The notes beneath the pieces are model-generated. The model was given only the letters and a program-made list of their open reading frames with translations. It ran no database searches and was not told the origin of the DNA. A stretch of DNA of 64,000 nucleotides from Sequoia sempervirens (Eukaryota > Streptophyta > Pinopsida > Cupressales > Cupressaceae): NCBI GenBank assembly GCA_007258455.2, contig VDFB02139074.1:1-64000 (forward strand), written 5' to 3'. Shown here one piece after another: positions 34,331 through 46,200 of this stretch; positions within the stretch are counted from its first letter, which is position 1, and every line of letters starts with the position of its first letter. The position numbers and the translations under genes are program-made.

Positions 34331-35487
34331 AGTAAGAGAGAGGGACCAACCACATCAAGGCTCTAGGTCACGAAGAGCCGAGGGTAGAGGGCTTCCCTAA
34401 CTTACCTCACTCTAAAGGGATATTTTAGGAAAAGAATCAAGAATGATGAGGACTATAATGCACTTTGATCACTCTACAAATCTGAATTTATGTTTTGGCT
34501 AGGTGAGTTGGTTTTCAAAGTCGGTACTATGCCTTAGATAGTTCTATGTCTAAGGACAACAACACAGTTCTAGGAAATCATCCTGACGTGTTGGCATCTC
34601 TTGGGAATGGTGGCATCTGTACGGTCATAAAATAGTGAACAAAATACAAACTACTCAAAAACAAACTTACAACCTAGCTAGCGAATCTTGGTAGTAAAAA
34701 AAAAAGTAGATACATGAAATAGAAAGTAAAGTGATAAAAAAAGTAAATGATAACTAGGGTGATAGAGATGATCTCACAAGGATGCACATTCGCTAGCTAG
34801 CTCCAAATGCATGCCCACCTACACACAAGGAGGAGCAGAAAATTGTTGGGGCTTGCCTCAGTCAGACCCTCATTTTGGTGTTTCCACCTCCATGGATAGC
34901 CAAATAGAAATGAGAGAAATATTCAATAAAGAAGTAAAGAAAGAAGGAAATGCAATAAAAACTACAAAATAGTAAATTGCTACTCAACCAAATCACAAAG
35001 GAGAGGAGTGAAACTTTACCACCTCCACCCAAAATCTCACTAGCTAATGGAGGAGAAAGAAGACTTTGCAAGCTCACCACAACCTTGAATACAATGAAGG
35101 GAGGTCTCACAAGACCCCAAGCCAACACTGCTAATGGCTTGCTTCACACTTGCTTTGTGGAGTCGATGATGTGTTGTTGCTACTGTAATGGAGTGGTGAC
35201 ATGTTGTTGAGACTAAAGAATGCAAAGATAATGAAGTTGAGGTGCTTGAGAATGCAAAAATAGATGGATTGAATGAAGAATGGATGAATTTGAAGGAGAA
35301 GAGGGAAGAATCTACCATATTTGGGGTTGGTTGGTCGAAGAGGGATGTTACAAATTGATCCCAATCAAAAGTGTAACGACTCTTCTAGCTTTAGACATAG
35401 GAATCCATCAAGGATGTAAGCATTCTGTGTGGACATCCACGTGTTCTTTGCGTGTCTCTCACAAATATTCTCTCACCGACACAAGAG
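34331..35487 (-). repeat. 5' LTR of the Gag-protease element, outer end missing
   Basis: Matches 27558-28728 along its full length; the partner continues 123 bp further. The break at 35487 falls directly against ORF A copy 3, so a deletion or recombination removed the true outer end. Confidence 0.75.
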
Positions 35488-38400
35488 AATAATTCTTTGG
35501 ATGAATTATTCAATTGAGAATAATCTTCCTTTCCATCTTTGTAAATATATGTTGATAGTGATGGGATAATGGTCCCAAATTCCTCTACCCACTCATTAAA
35601 ATCTTTTAAATCCCCTGCCTCATTTAGAATTTGAGGCATTCTGCTATCTTTCATATCTTTAAATATTTTCAACTTGGCCTTGTACTGCATATCCAACTTG
35701 CTTTGAAAACTAGAAGTATCTCATAATTTCTCTTATTAAATGTGGCACATTGTTGGGAGCTTAAGGATCACCTTCCATAGTTGTTAGCATTTATTTCAAT
35801 GTCTCTTCCCTTGTGCTCCACCTACTCTAAGTATTTAAGAAAGCTTTTTGAACCCAGGAATGTTTCTTATAGGCCTCATGAAGGTTCTTATATACATTAC
35901 ATGCATTATCTAGTCTGTGAAGAATACATGAATTCTATTTCCTAGAATATCATCAATTATTTTAGTCACAACCTTGTTTATCTCTTCCTTAGCTTTCTTA
36001 TTATCCTCTTTAGTCACCTACAACTCTTCTTTTCAACTTTTAATTCTAAGAGACAAAGTCTCTCTATCTTGTGCAAAAAGTTCTAATGTAGAGGTAGGTG
36101 GTGGCGAATATTTTTGTGCTAATCTTTCTTGAGCTATAGTTTCCCCTATTTCATTGTAAACATCTAGAAATCTATTATGCTTCTCCAACAATCTATAATA
36201 TTTTTCTTGTGAAATTTCATTAGTATCAACACTCAACATTGTTGCATGTACAATTAACTTGCCATCTTGGGTGGGTGTTATTTTAGAGGCTCTCTTCACC
36301 ACTACATCTCTTGTTATCTCACCAATTGACTTTATTAATTTTGGCTTCCAAATATTTGGTCTTATTGACCAAATTGAAAGAGAGTGCAACTTAGGGTTAA
36401 ATCCTGATACAAATACTCTATTATTATACTATTCATCAAAAATAAAATCCCTAAGGTCATGTCTAATTGCATCAAGGGCAAGGGAAGAGGTAAAATCCCA
36501 ACCAGGTAACGAAAGGATCCCACTATCCTTAACTAATCTTCTACCTTCCCCTTGAGTAATTGCAAAGATCTCTTACATGATCTTCTCATTTTTTTTCTTG
36601 ACCTCCTCATCCATTGAGGTATCAACCTTCTCTTCTGCACCTTCAATTCTCTTTTTTATCTCATCACCTCTTACTTCAATAACAACTTTTTTGAACTCCT
36701 TTGTTTGCACAAAGGATTCATCACTCATGGATTCTATACTAGCTTTAATTATTCTATCTTCATTATCAATGCTATCATAAAAAATAGTAGTAACAATTCT
36801 TTCATTTAGAACAAAATGATCCAATGCATCATTCCAATCAGGGGAGGGAAATCATTGTTGTACTTATTGCTCAGTGGGATCATGCTCTATAGACTGCTCC
36901 TCCATTTCATTTACTCCTCCCTCTATTTTAGAATATTCAATAAGAGGGTTGACATTAGGTCTCTCTTCATTCACCATAAGATGAACTAGGGGGCTTTGAG
37001 CAGATGATTAAGTTGACTAACTCCTAGCATTACCTTCCTGCTCCTCTCTTCCAATTTTAGTAGCCTCCTTAGATTGTTTAACTCTATCATAAAAATTCCA
37101 CTCTTTGTAGTCTTTCAGCATTTCCATAGCCCTTTTGAAAGGGTCCTCAATTTGAGCATAGGGGCTGACATAAAGAGGATTAACCTCAACTCTTTTTTCT
37201 TCAAGATTGGTAATATGGATCCATTTATTTTTCCTTTCTTACTCAGTAGTATCTGATGGAAATTTCCTTATACCATCCTCACTATACAAGAAATGATGAT
37301 AAAACCAAGAACTACCCATGTCCTTTCTCTCTTTATCTGCAAAACCCTTAGGGTCACATTGTTTTTTTTCTCAACTTCCATCCTTATATTTTCAAGCATT
37401 CTAGAAAAATTGTCCAATTCTTCCTTGGAAGTAACTCTAAAATCTGAAAAGGGAAATTTCCCTAGAATAAATGATCTCTTCTTAGCACCTATAAAGTGCT
37501 ATTTTTCCATTGCATCCAAAATCCACAGAATTTCCATGAAAGGAAGCCTATTAGGAACATACTTAGGAAATTTGTGTGGCGTCACCAAAGCTCCATGAAC
37601 CTTGAACATTGTATAAGTAGAATGGAGATACTAATATCCTCAATTATTGTTTAACTTGGCATTTCCCTAAAATAAAAAGGTCTGAGGATCTCTTTGATAC
37701 CTCTAGAAATTTGGTACATAGGATTCAAACCAATATTTCCAAAAATACGAAGATTTTATCCATTGCAAAAGGTAGTATAATTTGACTTAGGGTAGTTTTG
37801 ATCCCATATATGAGTCCACATTTCAACTGGAAATTTATTTCCCTCCTGATCAATCATTCTAAGCTTCATGAAATATTTCCAGGCCTTATGACCAATCCAT
37901 AACAATATGTTCCTAAGCACAAAGTAGTGTGTGAAATACAATGAAGTATTGGGCTCCTTCAAATCTACTAGTAGATTATGAATTTCCTTAGCAACATGTG
38001 AAGCATAATAAAAACCCCTATTAGAATCCTTGTTTTGAATATCCATGGGAATAGTCCTCATGGTAATATGCATATTCAAATCATGTTTTCTCCCTAACAC
38101 TTGAGACATGCAGAAGTAGGTGAATTTGAAATAATTTTTGAATTCATCACAACTTAATTGTTCAAAGTCCTTTTGTGTAAACCTCATTCCATTCCTCCCT
38201 AAATCCCTTTTCCTATGTCTTGGAAGCACATGGTTTCTATAACCATACTCATCCCTTTCATACTCTTAACATCGTGCATTAAAATGGATAGCCTCAATGG
38301 CTGAAGCATTCAACCCAAAAGTAGTCATAGTCTGACTCCTTGTGTCATCAAGAAATGGGGTTCCTTTGTCACTTTTTATAACCCTTTCCTTGGGGTAATA

Positions 38401-38830
38401 GAATCTTATAAGAAATAGGATCAAATAAACTTCAACAAAAACATTTGGCACTATAAGCTTGCCGAGGTCACACATCTATAAATTAAGAGTTGGTCTATGG
38501 TATGTCTGCCTCTTGTATGCATACTTAAAAAGATATCATCCACTCTTAGGAATAGTGATGTCACCAATTTATCTTGCTCAATCCTAAAGATGATCAGATA
38601 ACACACCTTCACCTATAGCCCTTTTCCCTACCACCTTGGCTCGTGGGAACATTTCAAGAATATCATCTTCCATGAACTTTAAATAATCACTCTTGACCTC
38701 CTTTCACTTTTATTATGTCTCTAAAGTTACAGGTTTCTATTTCTCAACTTTAGTTTTATCACTCTTAGGCATTGGTTTGACATTTGACAGTTTGTTTTCT
38801 TGACTTGTCTTACAATTTTGATAGAACTAT
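35488..38830 (-). pseudogene. ORF A copy 3, divergent, minus strand
   Basis: Colinear with the plus-strand ORF A copies. Matching blocks in order: LGKLIVPNVFVEVYLILF (38470-38410) against GRLVIPNVYMDVDLF; MKLRMIDQEGNKFPVEMWTH + IWDQNYPKSNY (37850-37770) against KEITLERKRDGV...WTHVLDRDDNKYNF; LVKDSGILSLPGWDF and ALDAIRH (about 36520-36460) against LVKKSGILLLLEWNI...LDAIRR; and a final KYYRLLEKHNRFLDVYNEIG (36230-36150) against the coiled-coil LRVKYSELLNDYDS region. The last recognisable part is 35696-35500. Many stops and frameshifts. Function unknown. Confidence 0.6.
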
Positions 38831-39568
38831 GGTTTACAATTTTAAATTGAAGTACTAGGGTTCTGAATTATCAATACCTAAACAAAAATGTGAAATTTTC
38901 CAACATAAATTCTTGCAACTAACCCTATTGATATTCCCCTTAATCCAAACTAGTTGATTTTTTAGAATATTGAGAGGGGGGTGAATCAATATTTTATCAA
39001 ACCATTCATTTTTAGACCATCCAATTTTTAAAGGAAACATAACTACAAATAAGAATGAGAACACTAAAAGAAACATGACATCACAAAACACATCTATTGG
39101 AGCTTCTAAAATCCTGATGAATTTTCCTCTCCTTGGGTCTGGTCAGATTCTTTGATAAACCCTTATCCTCATAGGTGAGTAAGGTTTTGTTAATGGAAGC
39201 TTAAAAATGCTTGAATTTTTGGTTGACCGGCTCAGTCGGTCATCGACCTCTTAAGTTATCTCTTGAGCCACCTGCCACGCCAGTCTACCGGCCCTATTAT
39301 CCCGAAGAAATAGTTATCACTATCCTACCATATTAAGTCTTTTCCTAAGGCTATGTTTCAAATTTAACCCAGTGACTTAAGCACTAAGCCATTAACCTCG
39401 ATGGTCACATCGTTGTCAGTCCATCCTTTTAATACTAATGTTGTGTGATGTGTAGTTTTCAAGATTCAAAGATCGGGGAAAAGATTTCAACCGTACCTTG
39501 CTATCCCATGGGAGTTAAGTGCCAGTAAGATAAATGCAGCGAGGTTAGTGAGAAGGTGATGCGTGTCC
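38831..39568. other. Spacer between ORF A copy 3 and the gypsy LTR
   Basis: No frame. It may hold the degraded leader or LTR of the minus-strand ORF A element, but I see no match to the LTR at 39569. A small GACCG/CGGTC hairpin lies near 39226-39242. Confidence 0.4.
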
Positions 39569-40860
39569 TGTTAGACCCTAAAAAATCCTTGGTATTTTGA
39601 GATCTTTTATCCTCAATGTCAACACGGTATGTTGATTGCAAACAGGGTTTAGGGTTTTACAAACTTGTCATCCAAATTTCCCTTTGGCCTTTGGATGTTC
39701 TTTTCCTATGTCAACCTCTTGGTCCTTTCACCAGTAATATAAGTTGTCTCTCAAGTCTTGGTTTTACTTTTATTACCGACCCCTTCATGTTCAATCATTT
39801 AGTTATCCTCGGTTGCATACTCTCTTATGTACCCTAAGGTCAATCTTTAATTTTTACATACAAATGACTTATGCTTAAGTCATGAACTCATGAGGGGTAA
39901 AGTCTCATCGGCCTAGTCAAGCCCCCCTTTAAATGATTAACTATTGAGTGTTCATGTAGGTTAGCTGGTCATGAGATCGTGGGAATCAATCTGAACCATT
40001 CCCCGCTGGCTCGATCATTTGAAGTAGATGCAGTTTAATTCTGATGGGATTAGCAAAACAACACCACGTGTATGTGGACCCAATCGATATGTCTTGTCTC
40101 CATGTCCACAACTTTGAAGATCAACGGTGTTTGGTGGGTGAGGTAATTTGATCATAGTCATTCCCCACTAGCTCACGGGGAAAGATGCAAGTTTTTTAAA
40201 ATGAATCGAGATCAGCGAGGTGCTGACATGTTTGTTCTATGGCTACCAGTGGTTGGGGCCCTCTCATCCACAGGGAGAGTCTTGTCAACAACTTTTTATT
40301 GGCCGATAGTCTAAGCTGGAGCCATGTTGTGGATTCAAATGAGTTTGAATCAATTAGAGTCATTCAAAATATCTAGCTCAGCTATGGATCAATGGTGTGC
40401 ATTCAAAAATGCAAGTATGCCCATTGCAAATTTTTTTCTTCGTGCGAGTGGACGTTAATGGTTCCAGTGACCCGTAAACTCATTCTACTTCCCCAAAAAA
40501 TTGTGTTTGCACCTGATGCTTTCTTATTTGAAATTTGGAAATGTGTCTAGGGCAATATGAGGAGCTAAGAAGCAAATTGCAGAAATTGTCTAAGTTAGCA
40601 TTAGGTTTGTCACCATTGGTACCACAAATGCAGTTCTATGCTTTTTCCAATTTTCTAAACTAGGGTTTGTCTTAATCCACTTTAAAACAAGCGCTTTTCA
40701 TCGTATTGCTTTTATTACTTTTAAAGTTGGAATTAATTTGTGCTTTTAAAACCTACATCCCTATGAATTTCCCAATTTTATCATTTTTCCTGAGTCGTAT
40801 TACAGTTAGGGGTCGAGTAGGTTAAAATCCCTCAAAAGATATTCTTGCCTATCTAGACAC
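39569..40860 (+). repeat. First LTR (plus leader) of the Tat/Ogre-like element
   Basis: Starts TGTTAGACCCTAAAAAATCC, matching TATTAGACCC at 58964. The two copies differ by roughly 10-15% by eye. Because ORF A follows both copies, the LTR 3' end and primer site cannot be fixed by comparison; the end given is the base before ORF A. A TTTAGGGTTTTAC telo-box-like motif lies near 39645. Confidence 0.75.
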
Positions 40861-43220
40861 ATGGCTCCCAAAATTCAAGGTGCTTCCTCCTCTACCCAGT
40901 CTAGAGCCCTTTCTCAGGATGTAATTGATCTGCTACACAAATAAGAAAATAGAGGGAAGGGTCTTGTTTTGTGGCCCAACTGTGAAGGATGGTTTGATAG
41001 ACAAAGGTTTCTTTATCAAAGACACTGAGGTACCCTACACGGGTTGGAAAATGTTCCAACATTGGTTTGGAAATATAAATCTTGCGTCTCCTTTTAGTAA
41101 CCCATGGGATTTGAATATGGGAAGACTAGTCATCCCCAATGTGTACATGGATGTGGACCTTTTTAAAGATATTGAATAAAAGTATGATCCAGTTTCCAAG
41201 GTGGTCAGGACATATGATGGGGTCGTCAACTTGCAAAGAAATGAAAATGTTTTTGATCTGCATGAAAGGAATTCGAGTATGCTTCCTATGGACATGGATG
41301 CCATCAAAATAGAGTATAATAATACCAAGGTGTTCATTAGGTAAAAAATGTTACCTTTGCATACTGCAATGGTTGGGAGTGGGAAACAATGGAGAAGGGT
41401 TAGGATTGATGATAGAGAGCTGTAACCTCTTCCAATGAATTATTTTTCTAGTTATTTCAGAAAAAATTATACTCTTTCTACTAGATTGTTGGTGACAATC
41501 CACCAGATACATTAGAAAAGGAGTATAGTTACTTGGCCTCACATATGCAACATTCACCATACATTACTGTTTATGACTATGGAACTTATCTAGCTGACCA
41601 CATCCATGAGGGCTTGGTTGGATTACAAGAAGGAAAAAAATGTGTGAAATTCTGGTGGTACTCATTGTTGATGTATATGTTCTTGTTTAATGGACAAAAG
41701 GCCTTTGAGAAAGAGATTACACTGGAAAGGAAGAGGGATGGTGTTGACTTCCCTATTCAGTGTTGGACCCATGTTCTAGATAGAGATGACAACAAATACA
41801 ATTTTGTAATGTTTAGAAATGATTTTGCATCCAAAATAAGGGAAGCCTTATTATACTGACCACCTAGGATCCCTAAGGAAATCCATGAATTCTTGAGACC
41901 CAAGGAGCTAAGGCCAGATTTGAATTTGAGCCATAATTGGGGAGATGTGATTTTATATCATGATAATACAATTTTTAGGATATATGGTAATAGCTTGGGT
42001 CCATACATTTTTCCAATAGATGTTCCTTTGAGAATTGGTTTCCTTGAAATCATGAGACAATTGGGAGCTGCTCAGGAAACACATTTACTAGAACTAGCAA
42101 GGAAGGGGTAATTCTTCCCAGAATGGATAGTATTTGTAGATTACATTATAAAAAAAGAGGTAGTGAAGGAAATAGAGCATTTTTTGTCTCCTTATGAACT
42201 AGTGACTGTGAACCCAAGGAATCATGATCCAGAGGGCTTCATCAATAAACTCAAAGTAGATAAGAAAATGAGTTCTTTTGTACATGCATTTGATTACCCT
42301 GAGGATATCATCAGGAATATATCCAACTTTGAGGGTTAGCAAGAAAGAAAAGCCAAATACCTGGCTTATAGAAAAATGGTAGAAGCTAAGAGGAAGAACA
42401 CTCCTCAATATGATCCCTTGCCAGGTATACAGGGTGATTTCAATAAAGCTATCATTGTCATGGATTAATTTGAGAATGTATTTGATGTTTTGAGAGAGAA
42501 ATGAGAGGTTTGATGATAAAGGAAAAGTAGTTGTGGTTGAAGAAAATGCTAAAGTGACATTAGAGGGAAGACCTACTTTCCAACCTCCAAAACAATTAAA
42601 ATTTTATTCTAAAATGAAGAAAATAATAAGTGAGGAAATAAGCCAAATAGCCCCTACTATCTCTGAAGGACCAAAGGAAGATTCCCCAAAAGTTGCAATA
42701 CCACCTCCTCCTGCACAGGTCCTTTTACCTGTAATTGATTTGGATGCACTTCCTGAAAGTTCTACTCCTCCTAAGCCACCACCTCAAAATAAGCAAATGA
42801 TTGAAACAAAAGGGGTGGTTGATTACTCTGACACTGACGAAGATGATATTTATGTCACCCCTAAGGAAATGCAAATAGGAATTCCTCCGCATGAGAGAGA
42901 AATGGCTTCAAGTTCTAGATAGAACATCCTCAGATTGGGAAAGCTTGAAATTTATGGATTGAATACTACATATGATTTGAGGGCGAAGCCTAGTAAAGAA
43001 TTTATGGAAGATGATTCTTTCATTGAGAATTCAACATTTAAAGATTTTTGCTGGAAATCCAAAGTTGAAATATATGCTGAGAAGGTAGCCACTGAAAGGA
43101 GCCTGCATCCTCAATCACCTAGAATTTTCATTGAGGTGAATGTAATAAATGATTTGAAGGATGAGTTTAAGAAGATCAATTCCCAACAGGGTAGAGAGCT
43201 TGTAATGAAGAGTGGTATAT
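40861..43220 (+). pseudogene. ORF A copy 1, 5' part
   Basis: ATG at 40861 (MAPKIQGASSSTQSRALSQD), also present in copy 2 at 60266. After a frameshift: KDGLIDKGFFIKDTEVPYTG, WKMFQHWFGN, PWDLNMGRLVIPNVYMDVDL. Then YLADHIHEGLVGLQEGKK, KAFEKEITLERKRDGVDFPI + QCWTHVLDRDD, LRPDLNLSHNWGDVILYHDN, a Pro-rich part (PPPPAQVLLPVIDLDALPES) with VDYSDTDEDDIYVTPKEMQI, and LGKLEIYGLNTT. The frame is interrupted at codon level by the 5.4-kb insertion just after KKSGIL-equivalent MKSGIL. It is predicted soluble, acidic in the second half, with no enzyme motif that I know. Confidence 0.7.
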
Positions 43221-46200
43221 TGTCATGCCCACATTTTACACACTAAACAACCTAACAAATGTGCAATGACTTTACTAAATTTGTAGATAATTTTTTTTTG
43301 TTTAAATTAAAAGAGGAAACAATACAATTCACCACTTATAGTTATAGTCAATGATCATACTAGTTAAAAGGTAGAAATGATTCACTATTTTTAGTGATAG
43401 AGTCTACTTACTTTGGGTTGACTTAAAGTACCTCTTACATTCCATCATGTCAAAATTTCCTCGCTCCCAATACCTACAGCTTAAGGTCTACATGTCTTGG
43501 CACACATATAAGATCATTGGTAGTTAGCACAAGATCATCAAGATAATCTCTACAAATCAAATGATAGATTACCATATCAGGAGAAAATAACAAATCCCGA
43601 CAAGACTCTGAAGAATATTCCTAGGGGCCCAACCTAATGCCTCGGGGGCTCAACGCTTGATGGCCTTGCCTATGTATATATTTCATAGAGGTATCGTAGT
43701 TCGACCACTTGAGCTGCTCCAACTCATTGACTGACCAACCAAGGGTTCACTCACGAGATTTTCAAGGAGGAATCTACCCCAACACAAAAGTAACACAATA
43801 CCGCTAATACACGCTAAACTCAATCCTCTATTCATAAGCATCATGTGACTCATACAAAATTACATACTAGAGGAGTGGGTATGCAACCCTTTCCAAGGTC
43901 CATCACCCCAGATAGTTTCTTAGGACGTTGCCACCCACTTAGGTGAAGCCGAAGAATGACAAACTAGGTAAGCATATTCTTACATAAATAAAATAAAAAT
44001 AAATAAATAAATATAGCCTACTCAAATATTTATTCATACTTGCACAAGAAAGGTCACAAGGCATAACAACATTCCCTTTTAGATAGATAACTCATGATAA
44101 AACATATACTTATATTTATTATAGCTATTCACCGTGAAAGAAAATAGTGATTTCACATCATTCTTTGGTTAACAAACAAACTGTTAGTACAAGTAAACTT
44201 ACAATAGATATCAAATCCTTATCACTAGTCAAATACTACTCAATAAACTAATACTTAAAACTTAACCATTCAACGATATCAATTTATAATATACAAATTG
44301 ATTATTAATATATGAAAACATTTCAAGGGTCATTCAAAATGAGAATTCAACAATATAATATCAACATTTAAATTATATGATAGAACCATTTACAATTATA
44401 ATCAAGACAATAATCTATTTTTCCTTATTATTATCAACATATCATTTAGTTGACGACTTGAACTATGTTATCCTTTACTATTTCTTAATCCCTATTCACT
44501 AACATTCCCTTAAACATATCAAATCAATCATCTTTAGAACCCATGTGTAGCTAATAAATTGAACTAACATAATATATGCAATTAATAAAGTTGAATCTTA
44601 AAGCTATCTAAAACTATAGTCCATTAGTTATTGTTCCAACGTTAAAAATTGCAATGAATAAATATGAATTCATAGATAGTCTAATTGGTATAAGTATATC
44701 AAGTAATGGTAATGGATAATAAGCTATGTTTATCACATCATAACCTAAACAATGAATTTTTTAACCCAAAAATAAATGAATATGACTAAGGCCTATTATA
44801 AAAACCAAGTAACCAATAATATACTAATTTTTAATTTTATAAACAATACCTGCTAAGTCCACATAAGGAAGAATCTAAAATGATCTTTATTTTATCAAGA
44901 TATTTCTTAGCTAGGAATTTCTAAAATCCACAAGTGAAATCATTTAAGAATTCTCACTAAAACCAAAGATCCAAGAATGAAATTGATATGATCGTAGAAA
45001 AGAAAAGAAGACCACTAATATATGTCTAAAGGTTAACGAATGTAGGAGAGTAAAAGACCATTTTCATGTATAATACATATATGCATATTTAATAATTAAT
45101 CTCAAATTCATTAACAAAATAATAAAAATTAAGATTTATTTGTTATTATCAATAACTATTATCATATACATATTTCTTTTATATTTAACTAACATTTAAA
45201 GAATTCAAAATTCATAACAATTGTCATATGCAAATAAAATATCATTTCCTTCATATATATTATTTTATACTTTATAAAAGAACTTTTAAAATAACAAGAA
45301 AATCTTTTTCTTTTATCTTTCTATAAAATCCTGCTGTTACCTAATATTCATCCTACATTTAATCTTGTTTTAAAATAAGATGGATCTCTTTATAAGGGAA
45401 ATGAGGGGTATATTCCCCTTTCCTTAATTTAAGGAATGTATCTCTCTAAATACGAGACTAGACCTAAATCAAAGTCTTATAAAGGATAAAGTGACTTCTA
45501 AAAGGAAGAAAGAATTCCATCGCCCATTCACATAGCATCATTCGTTAAAAACATAGTTTCTTATTTTTTTTTTCCTTTTAACAAGTCTCATCTTTAATCT
45601 GTGAATTGTTCTCTCTATCCTTTCACTTGATTCTTGACATATTCCCTTTTTAACATTCCATATTCTTAGAGTGACTTAAGATAAAGCATGTAATTTTTTC
45701 TAAAACATGTTTTTAAAGGGATGCCCTAACCCTATAGTATTTATTTCTTAGTTTTTTCATTTCCTGTTCTCTTTATGCTGGGAGCTGCATAGAAAACAAC
45801 TTCATTACTATTCATTTTATTATATTTTCTTGTAGTGATGGTGGTTGTGGAGAGCCAGAAACAAGGTTTTACTTTTGTTTACAGTATGAAGATTTTTACG
45901 TTTAAAATGAATTGATGTTTTAAAATGTATATATTTTTCTTCTATGAAAGATTGGAGGGAGTTGCCTAAAAGAAATGTGATCTCTCTAGAACTGTTTTAC
46001 ACGGTGCCTCAAGGAAATTAGAATTTGCAGAGTCTATATGATAAAATGCAGCAAGAAAATGTGGTTATTTGGAGTGAAATGAAAGTGCATGCTAGCATGA
46101 TTACTCTTTTTCATAACATCCATTTAAATGCAGCAGCCACAGGCGAACCCCCACAATGCAGTGATACGAGATCATAAAAGCCAGGGTATTTTACAGATTT

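Larger units (their letters stand above)
27558..35487 (-). mobile_element. Gypsy-type element with Gag and protease-like domain only (non-autonomous)
   Basis: Direct repeats 27558-28851 and 34331-35487 flank a minus-strand coding region: Gag (34080 to about 32560), protease-like (about 32150-31658) and a Pro-rich tail (to 30272). No RT, RNase H or integrase motif is present in the roughly 3 kb remaining. The 5' LTR (high coordinates) lacks about 120 bp at its outer end, where it meets ORF A copy 3. No TSD is seen. It would need enzymes from another gypsy element. Confidence 0.72.

Noticed and set aside
39640..39660. TTTAGGGTTTTAC resembling plant telomere repeat
   Set aside because: A single unit in each LTR copy (also near 59041); at most a telo-box motif, not telomeric DNA.
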